Positions 56,950 through 64,000 of a stretch of 64,000 nucleotides of DNA are shown piece after piece. The notes below the pieces were generated by a model, which ran no database searches, was not told the origin of the DNA, and worked only from the letters and a program-made list of their open reading frames with translations. Each line of letters starts with the position of its first letter. Position 1 is the stretch's first letter. The DNA lies in the NCBI RefSeq assembly GCF_023159225.1, contig NC_063171.1, positions 40,580,647 to 40,644,646 of the forward strand, read 5' to 3'. A program made the translations under genes and the position numbers. This stretch comes from Perognathus longimembris pacificus. Lineage: Eukaryota > Chordata > Mammalia > Rodentia > Heteromyidae.

Positions 56950-57339
56950 TTTCATCCATTCAATACATAGTTATTGAACACCTATTAGGTACCAGCACAT
57001 TGTTCTAGGCACCAGGGCTTGTAGGGAAAGAAAGTCACAATAGGCAAACATCCTTTCCCTTAGGGATCTCCTCTATTCACAGGTGATCCTGACAGTAAAT
57101 GATAGCTGACTACGCATTATGTTAGAAGTGCTACGGAGAAAGATGAAGCTGGGATGGGAGTGCAGGGAGCCCTGAGAGCAGATGGTAATCTTAAATAAGT
57201 GCTCGGGGAAGGCATTTCTGGGAACATCCATGCTATGGCTTTGGTGAGGGATCTGAGGTTGGTGAGGGAGCCAGCTCTCGGGGAGGAGGAAGTATCACTC
57301 AGAAGGCCACACGTTGAGATCATGCGTGCTATGGCCCGG
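56950..57339 (+). mobile_element. ancient LINE-2-like element, first part
   Basis: TTATTGAACACCTATTAGG, GTTCTAGGCACCAGGGCTTG, AAGTGCTCGGGGAAGGCATT and GGGATCTGAGGTTGGTGAGG follow the family order. It resumes after 58012. Confidence 0.6.
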
Positions 57340-58012
57340 ACAGCCCTGACCAATAGAAATAGAATTGAACCGCCTTTGTCATTTTGCATTTCTTACTAGC
57401 CAGATTTTAAAAAGAAGTGAAATGAATGTTAGTATTTTTTCATATAACCTGAAGCAGCCAACATATTATAATTTCAATGTATAAAACCATTGAGTATTCT
57501 GTTTTTATTTATTTAGTTTTGGTGCCAGTTGCTGGGGTTTGAACTTAGAGCTTCATGCTCTCACTTGGCTTTTTAAATTCAAGGCTGGTACTCTACCACT
57601 TAGGTCACAGTTCTACTTGTGGCTTTTGGCTGTTTGACTGGAGTCTCATGGACTTTTCTGCCAGGGCTGGCTTTGAACCAGGATTCTCAGATCTCATCTT
57701 CCTGGGTAGCTAGGATTACAGGCATGAGCCACCAGCACCGGCCTTAATCAGTCTTTTGACTTCTATTTTTCCTACTGTTTGAAGTCTGGTGGGTATTTCA
57801 CAGCCCATTGCAACTAGACATTAAATCTTCATTGGAAACATCTCATATGTATTTAGAGTTCATAAAATTTATAGTTAAATAAACGCTCAAATTATTGCAA
57901 GCATACTTAAAGAGTTTTCCACTAAATGAGTGGCGCATCAGTTTGAAATTAAAAGTTGACAATGACGTGCATGTCAAAATCAATTACACTAGCCATATTG
58001 TAGGGGCTTCAC
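57340..58012 (+). mobile_element. hAT-like DNA-transposon fossil, split by a SINE
   Basis: Left part 57340-57514 (CCCTGACCAATAGAAATAGA, TTCTTACTAGCCAGATTTTA). Right part 57743-58012 (GTTTGAAGTCTGGTGGGTAT, CTAGCCATATTGTAGGGGC). This is the recognisable order of a common mammalian hAT-type nonautonomous element. A SINE-B interrupts it. Confidence 0.6.
57515..57742 (-). mobile_element. SINE-B inside the hAT-like element
   Basis: GCTGGGGTTTGAACTTAGAG, GACTGGAGTCTCATGG, then TCTTCCTGGGTAGCTAGG and GATTACAGGCATGAGCCACC. Confidence 0.9.
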
Positions 58013-58089
58013 AGACCATGCAGCCTGTGTCTGTGTGCTGGACAGGCAGCTCTCTGGCAGTGAGGAGGCCTGCGGCTGGCTGGCTGAAT

Positions 58090-58580
58090 GATGGGAACGT
58101 CGGGTGAGAGAAGGCCAAGGAGGCTGGAGAGGAGTTAGAATAGATTGTGGTTTGGCTTTTACCCCGAGTAAGCGGGGAGCAGGTGGAAAACGGGGGGGGG
58201 GGGTGTAGAGAAGTGACAGGGTTGCTCAACAGGGGAGAAAGAGTGAAAGAGTGAGAGGTGATAGTGATTATCCAGGCCAGGCTGGGAGTGATTTAGAACT
58301 GCAGAATAGCAGTGAGATGGTTAAATCAAATGGCTAGGTGCTTGGTATATTTAGAAGGAAGGCATTTCTGGTGAATTGGATGAATTGTGGGTGGGGAGAT
58401 GGTGAGAGAAAGGAAAAGTCAAGAATGTGACTCAAGACTTTTGGCCCAAGCTGGTGTTCTTGCTAACTGAAAGGCTATGGAAGAAGCTTTTGGAGGAAGA
58501 CAGGGGCTTGCCGTTGGTTTGGTTTGAGGTGTGTCAATTTCGGTATAATGTGGGTAGCACCTAGAAATTGTGTTCTAAAG
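58090..58580 (+). mobile_element. ancient LINE-2-like element, continued
   Basis: GGTTTGGCTTTTACCCCGAG, GAGAGGTGATAGTGATTATC, AATGTGACTCAAGACTTTTG follow on from the piece at 56950 in the same family order. It contains a G13 run at 58192. Confidence 0.55.
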
Positions 58581-58587
58581 ACAACAC

Positions 58588-58816
58588 TTGATGGTACAAA
58601 TGGCTCACTGTTATAATCCCAGCTACTTGGGAGGTAGAGATTGGGAAGATTACTGCTCAAGATTACTGTTCAAGGCCAACCCAAGGCAAGACATTAGTGA
58701 GACTTCGCCTCAATCAATAAGCCTGGCATGGTGGTACATGTCTGATTCCATCTACTTGGGAGGCATAGGCAGGAGGATTAAGGCTGGAGCAAAAATAGAG
58801 ACTCTACATTAAACAA
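58588..58816 (+). mobile_element. tandem B1-like pieces, sense
   Basis: Two B1-like left parts in series: TTATAATCCCAGCTACTTGG at 58611 and CATGGTGGTACATGTCTGAT at 58727. An A-rich end follows, into which a SINE-A is inserted. Confidence 0.75.
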
Positions 58817-58826
58817 AATAAAAGCA

Positions 58827-59023
58827 GGGGCTGGGAATGTGGCTCAGTGGTAGAGTACTTGCCTAGCATGCATGAAGCCCTGGGTTCAGTTCCTCAGTAC
58901 CACATAAACAGAAGCTGGAAGTGGCACCGTGGCTCAAGTGGTAGAGTGCTAGCCATGAGCAAAAGAACCTCAGGGACAGTGCACAGGCCCTGAGTTCAAG
59001 CCCCAGGACTGGCAAAAAAAAAT
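58827..59023 (+). mobile_element. SINE-A, sense, 10-bp TSD
   Basis: TSD AATAAAAGCA at 58817-58826 and 59024-59033. A full dimer with A-box GTGGCTCAGTGG and an ID-like second unit. Confidence 0.95.
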
Positions 59024-59033
59024 AATAAAAGCA

Positions 59034-59112
59034 AAAAAGGGCTTTGAGCATGGCTAAACTAATGCCTGAGGCCCTGAGTTTAATCGCCAATGGGTAAGAT
59101 CAGAAAGAAAAG
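59034..59112 (+). mobile_element. ID-like fragment
   Basis: GGGCTTTGAGCATGGCTAAA, then GAGGCCCTGAGTTTAATCGC. A diverged single unit following the SINE-A. Confidence 0.6.
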
Positions 59113-60120
59113 ACAATACTGAGGGGTGTGGATGGCTTCTGCCTACGTCCTTATACATGTCAGGTAGCTCCTCTTGCTTTTTGAAGGAAGTCCGTGGCAA
59201 AGCTGGACACCTCTACATTTCTAAATAAATGATCTCTCCCTCTAGCACCATTGGAGCTCACTTTCCATTGGTGATGGGAAGTTGCTAGGATCTTTCTGGG
59301 TTAGTTGACATTTCAAGATCAAGTATTATCCTGCTCTGGGCTAACCCTATCTAGAGCAGTGTGGTGAATAGAATCATAAATGAACACAGGCTTCCCCAGA
59401 AAGCCTGAAGAGCCTGACTTTGTGGGAAGTTACTGAGAGAATACACAGCACTAAAGATACACATCCCCAATTTTCTAGCCCCTTCAACCCCACAGTGCAG
59501 TGGAGGAGGGATCAAGGCTAACCTCACAGCTGTGAGCGGTGGGGCTTTGGTGTTGGGAATGACCAGCTTTATTATGCTCCACAGAGTTCTCAGGGGTCAG
59601 AGGGACTCCACAGAGAACTCTGCTTCCTTTGGGACTTCGAGGCCAGAGGGGAAAGGGAGCTGGATAGGCCTTTAAAAGTTCCCCCACCCCACCCCCAACT
59701 CTCCTGGTATCTTCTGCTGGGATCTGGGCTAGGAGATGAAGATGTGGGGACCTGTAGACCAATGCCACCTCATTTAGGCAGCCAAGTTATCGAACACCAT
59801 ATGGCTAGGGATTTAATCTTTGAGTGTGTTTCCTTTTCATTTGCATGGGGAAGGTAGGCCTGCCACTCAAGAGATTTGTGTTGCTGACAAATGCCTGTAA
59901 TTCAGTGGTTTGACACTGAGCCAGTGTCCATTCCTTTCCGCCTCCAATATGGAACCTAAGGAATAGCCTCTTGTCTCTGTAGTGGAGGGAGGTGGGGTGA
60001 TGGGAGCCTCTGAGCTGACCTGGGGCTGGGGCAGCTAATGAGCTTGAGCAGGGGAGGCGGTGAGAACAGGCAAGAGATCTCCTCTCTCTCCTAAGACGTA
60101 GGATCTCACTGGCCTTTAGA
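59113..60120 (+). other. intron 1, single-copy DNA
   Basis: Nothing is recognised in about 1 kb. Confidence 0.4.
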
Positions 60121-60124
60121 TCAG

Positions 60125-60305
60125 GTCTTCTCGACTGGTGATTTTGCTCCACAACAGGATATTTAGCAAAGTCTAGAGACATTTTTGGTTGTCACAACTA
60201 GAGGAGGGATGTCACAGGCATCTCGTGGGGAGAGGCCAGGGATGCCTGCTGCAGCAGAATTACCCAGCCTCAAATGTCAGTGGTATGAGGTTGGAAAGGC
60301 TGTGT
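60125..60305 (+). mobile_element. MER5A-like hAT element
   Basis: GGTGATTTTGCTCCACAACA, AGAGACATTTTTGGTTGTCA, GAGAGGCCAGGGATGCCTG, then CTCAAATGTCAGTGG reproduce the MER5A consensus order. MER5A is a nonautonomous Charlie-group element of placental mammals. Confidence 0.9.
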
Positions 60306-60763
60306 TATGACTCATTCCACTGGGCTGTTTATGAGGACAAACAAGAAGATGAGCAAGGTCTCTGTATTAAATGCAGTGTGCCATTCAGTTCCTCTCTTCC
60401 CTCCTCTTTTCCTAAGTTGGGCAGCCTTATGTCTGGGGACTCTGGGCCAGGAGTTAGAAGACCCGAGTTCAAATCTTCTGCTCAAGTTCATGCCTTGGTG
60501 GAACTCTTTCTTTCTCGTCCCCCATGTCATTTCATCCTTGGAGGGCTCAACTATAAATGGGGTGGAGGTGTGGACCACATGGGACATGGATGGGGTGAAG
60601 GCCTGGCTGGCTATGATGCGCTGAAACCGGAGGCGACAGACAGGGTGGTGAACTTCCTTGCCCAGCCCTGAATGAGCATTTTAGGAAAGGGTATCCCCTG
60701 GGATTCTCCCTCTACCCCCACATGGCCACATGGCTGTTCTGGGATGGCTCCATCTTGCTTCTT
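60306..60763 (+). other. intron 1, single-copy DNA
   Basis: Nothing is recognised. Confidence 0.4.

Positions 60764-60816
<53 letters not shown>
60764..60816. repeat. (GT)n microsatellite
   Basis: A perfect GT run of about 26 units in intron 1, not next to a recognised SINE. Confidence 0.95.
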
Positions 60817-61504
60817 AAGTGCAGCTAATGTCTCCATTTGGGGAAGATTGAATTGGAAGGAAAATGCAGGGCTATTATTTCTGTGCGTGTGAGTGGGAGA
60901 CAGAGTTGGTTGAGTGGCAGATTCCCCAGCAGGGGGAGAGACAGGCAGCCTGTCAGCTTGGGCAAGGCTGGGGTGGGTGGGCTAGGGTTTACCAGGGCTA
61001 CCTTCAGAAGCAAATGCATGTGCTGAACCGAAGACCAGCCCTCAGGAAAGACAGGATGTATTGTTGTGGGAGAGATCTAAACCAAAAATGTTGGACCTCT
61101 GAGGACATTCTACAGAGCAGATCCTTGCTGATGAACATGTTGGGGGGCACCGAGACAGCCTGGATTTGGTGCAGGCTGCCATAACATGGAGACACAGCAG
61201 GCTGGGATGAGTTCTTTACAGAAGAACATCATGTGAAGGGCCTGCCTGCGGATAGGAATGTCTGGAGGCTCCTGAGAGAAAGTGGGGCTCCTTAGAGAAA
61301 GTGGGGGTTCCTAGGGCTTCTGCGAAACAAAAGAAGAGAGTAATTTGAGCTGAAGGAACAATGGGGGCAGAAGCCAAATTTGCAGAATGCCAGGTGTTCT
61401 TAGAGAAGGAGGAAAGAGACAGATTTTCCTGGGAGTGCTGTGGAAAAAAGGTGTCCAGAAAGGGATGGGCACTTCCTGTTGATGGGGGCTTTGCACACTA
61501 GGCT
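60817..61504 (+). other. intron 1, single-copy DNA
   Basis: A weak CTCF-like core lies at 60926-60939 (CCAGCAGGGGGAGA, two mismatches). Nothing else is recognised. Confidence 0.4.
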
Positions 61505-61732
61505 TGTGAGTGTGTACCAGTCCTGGGACCTCATACTCTCCTTTAGCCTCTTGCTCAAGGCTGACACCCTGTGACTTGAGCTATACTCTTACTTCCAACT
61601 TTTTGCTGGTTAACGGGTGATGAGAGTCTCACCGATTTTTCTGCCTGGGCTGGTTTTGGACTGGGCTCCTCAGAGCTCTGTCTCCTGAGTAGTTAGAATT
61701 ACAGTCATGAGCCGCTGGTATTCACTGGCATG
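61505..61732 (-). mobile_element. SINE-B, antisense, old
   Basis: ACCAGTCCTGGGACCTCATA, GCTGGTTAACGGGTGATGAG, then CTGTCTCCTGAGTAGTTAG. Confidence 0.8.
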
Positions 61733-61734
61733 TT

Positions 61735-61965
61735 TGTTGAAAGGCACAGGAAGCAGTGGAAGGTACTGAGCAAGGCAGTGGTGCCATTGAGCCCTGCATA
61801 AGGGTGGACTATGGAAGGGGGAAGCTAGGAGCAAGGTTTTTGCAGTGTTCTGAACAAGTGAAGGCTTGAACATGGTTAGGGGCAATGGGAAGGGAAGACA
61901 TGGGGACTGGGGAGCCCTTGGAGGAGGGAGTGGGGGAGAGTGATGGCACGTTGGGCTTCTGCTCC
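61735..61965 (+). mobile_element. ancient LINE-2-like fragment
   Basis: AGGGTGGACTATGGAAGGGG, GCAGTGTTCTGAACAAGTGA match the central part of the family seen at 56950-58580. Confidence 0.45.
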
Positions 61966-62439
61966 TGGGTAACTGGCTGCATCTGAGGTTGGCGTGACTA
62001 CAGTGGCTCCATCACCTCACTGCTCTGCTCAAAACCCAGCCTTTCCTTGGAGGATGGGGAGCAGCAGGCCGTCAGGCAGCCTGCTGGTTCCAGAGTGGAG
62101 TGGCAGAGTGCCCGTGCCAGCCGGCACGAGCTGGCATCAGTGCCCTGGGTGGGGGCTCTCCTTCTGGAACCCATCAGCTCTGGCTTCCAGCCAGGCCTGA
62201 GGAAGATAGGTACACCCTCTTCCCGCTGGCTTTCACAGATTGGGAGCAACAGCCACGCCACGCTGAGCTAGCCACTGTCCGGTATCTGGCTATGCAGATG
62301 GGCAAGCCTGGTTTCTCTGAGCCTGTTTCTGCATGTGTGAAGTGGGTGTACCCATGCCCAGCAGGTGCTGTGGTTAGGAGAGACCAGTAAATAAGAACAC
62401 AGGCATACTACTCTTGGCTTTAATAAATGGCCACGATTT
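61966..62439 (+). other. intron 1 with a MIR fragment
   Basis: Positions 62285-62390 (GGTTTCTCTGAGCCTGTTTC, GTGTGAAGTGGGTGTACCC) resemble MIR. The rest is unassigned. Confidence 0.45.
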
Positions 62440-62643
62440 ATTTTTTCCCCTGCCAGTCCTGGGCCTTGAACTCAGGGCCTGAGCACTGTCCCTGGTTTCT
62501 TTTTGCTCAAGGCTAGCACTCTACCACTTGAGCCACAGCGCCACTTCTGGCTGTTTTCTATATATGTGGTGCTGAGGAATCGAACCAAGGGCTTCATGTA
62601 TGGGAGGCAAGCACTCTTGCCACTAGGCCATCTTCCCAGCCCC
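62440..62643 (-). mobile_element. SINE-A, antisense
   Basis: GCCAGTCCTGGGCCTTGAAC to CATCTTCCCAGCCCC. The flanks AATGGCCACGATTT and AATGACCACAAATT look like a decayed TSD. Confidence 0.9.
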
Positions 62644-63184
62644 AATGACCACAAATTTTAATTGGCAAGAAAATGGTGAGGGATGGGACATGATGGGTGG
62701 GGAGAGACAGGTCTGAGTTGAGCTCAAGGGAGATGGAGATGTGGGGGACAGCAGGGATGACAAGTTGTGTCCTAGGCATGCTGGCTTTGAGGGCTGGAGA
62801 GGTCCCAGGAAGGCATCCAGCAGAAACCGGGGATCTTCCCATTGTGTGGTTCACATGCTGACCCTTGCTGCCGACCTCAGCATCAGCTCACGAGAGCCCC
62901 TGCAGGCCATCTCAGTGTGGTGGCTGAAGAGCAAGCCAGCATGGCCGGCACGGCCAGCCCAGCCTTTGGCCTTGCTTGCATTGTTGGTGGCTTCCCTCGG
63001 TCCGCAGTGCCTTCCTCTGCTCTGGTGTTTCCCAGAGGCTGGCTGGACATCTTCCCGGGACTTCTGGGTCCTGGCCCAGCTCAGGCTGCAGAGAAGAGAG
63101 AGGCCTAGATTTGGCACCGTGACCTGATGTCGTCCTGGCTTTGCCCTCTCTTTGACCAGGACAGATGTGCCGGCTCTCTGAGGA
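62644..63184 (+). other. intron 1, single-copy DNA
   Basis: GC-balanced. Frames on both strands lack exon context. Confidence 0.4.
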
Positions 63185-63292
63185 CAATGTCCTCGTATGT
63201 AGAGTGGGGATAGTAACGACGCTTGTTGGGCTTGTCAGAACGATTCCAGGCGGTCAGAGCTGTGCTGGCCTCAGCATAGTGCCTGGCACTAG
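63185..63292 (+). mobile_element. MIR 3' part
   Basis: GTAGAGTGGGGATAGTAACG, then CTCAGCATAGTGCCTGGCAC matches the sense MIR end. Confidence 0.7.
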
Positions 63293-64000
63293 GGGCCACT
63301 TGCAAACGAGGGGTGAACAACGCAGAGCAGGCCGAGAGTGGGTGGCACACTGGGGGGCTCAGGGCACAGGACTGGCAGTGAGAGGTAAGGTGGGCCTGGC
63401 TGTTCCCCACCCTGCCTCTGACTAGCAGGACGATGCATACTCAGGGGTCTTTCTGGAGTGTCCGTATGTGCAAGTGATGGTCCATAGGAGTTCTTCTAAC
63501 GTCTGTGTCACAGCACAGTGATGGGTCTTGTTGGGTCATAGCACCAGTGGCAGGCAAGTTAGTTAATAGGCATTCATTGCTCCTTCATTGAATAGAGTAA
63601 GTTCCCACAGGGCCATCTCTACATGCCTTGATTACCTGCGATGGTAGAAAGCACAGAGAAAGCTGGTGTCTGAAGGTCAGCCTCTGCTGCTCCAGCAGTC
63701 TTCCCTCCCATTTTCCTTTGTTCTTTCATCTCCTGGAATGTGATCTGGCTCTGTGGAAAGTGGCTACAGCCTCCTGGGGTGATGGAGCTCCTAGAGTTGG
63801 GGAGCTGTTTGCTCCTGGGGACAGACAAGAAGGGGCGTATTGTCTAGAGATGCTAAAAAAAAAAAAAAAAAAAAAAGAAGGAAGTAAAACCGACTGGAAG
63901 TCCGCCTGCTTTTTATTAGCACAATGTACCAGAACTTCTGAACAAGGTCAGTGATGAAATCCTCCCCCTCTTGGTGGAACTAGGTGTGCCCCCACCTTGG
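63293..64000 (+). other. intron 1, single-copy DNA to window edge
   Basis: An A-run lies at 63854-63875. Nothing else is recognised. Confidence 0.4.

Overview
This window is mammalian nuclear DNA, almost certainly from a rodent. It contains one recognisable protein-coding segment: the first coding exon of KCNN3, the small-conductance Ca2+-activated K+ channel SK3/KCa2.3, at 41681-42634 on the + strand. Its promoter lies just upstream. About 41 kb of 5' intergenic DNA precedes the promoter, and about 21 kb of intron 1 follows the exon. No other gene, RNA gene, CRISPR array or bacterial-type feature is supported.

Two SINE families dominate the repeats. Here 'SINE-A' means a dimer of two ID/tRNA-Ala-like units. 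Its sense strand begins GGGCTGGG, carries a Pol III B box (GGGTTCGATTCC) and ends in ACTGGC followed by an A-tail. 'SINE-B' means a B1/7SL-like left part (CCTGTAATCCTAGCTACTC) joined to the same ID-like right unit. ID- and B1-derived SINEs are rodent hallmarks. These dimers are not the mouse/rat forms, and they resemble those I associate with Geomyoidea (kangaroo rats, pocket mice, gophers). That assignment is an inference. Older layers are MIR, LINE-2-like and LINE-1-like fragments and DNA-transposon fossils, including a MER5A-like element.

Layout. 1-41,000: intergenic, with dense SINEs (several nested, with visible target-site duplications), microsatellites, a 16-bp-period minisatellite at 17.6-18.25 kb with an adjacent palindrome and hairpin, and less repetitive stretches (26.2-27.0, 28.8-29.4, 30.05-30.95, 31.2-36.0 kb) that could hold regulatory DNA. 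A consensus-quality CTCF motif sits at 33572. 41,040-41,680: promoter and 5' UTR, with a ZNF143-type motif, GC box, CCAAT box, KLF-type box, TATA-like box and a 3-codon uORF. 41,681-42,634: coding exon 1, containing a polyQ/polyP tract, the cytoplasmic N-terminus and transmembrane helix S1, ending at a phase-0 splice donor. 42,635-64,000: intron 1, with the same repeat families and several candidate regulatory islands.

The rest of the channel (S2-S6, pore, calmodulin-binding domain) must lie on exons beyond the right edge. No novel biological system was found. The more notable observations are the promoter architecture, the polyQ arrangement, the palindrome/minisatellite complex, the layered nesting of transposons, and the repeated association of microsatellites with SINE tails.
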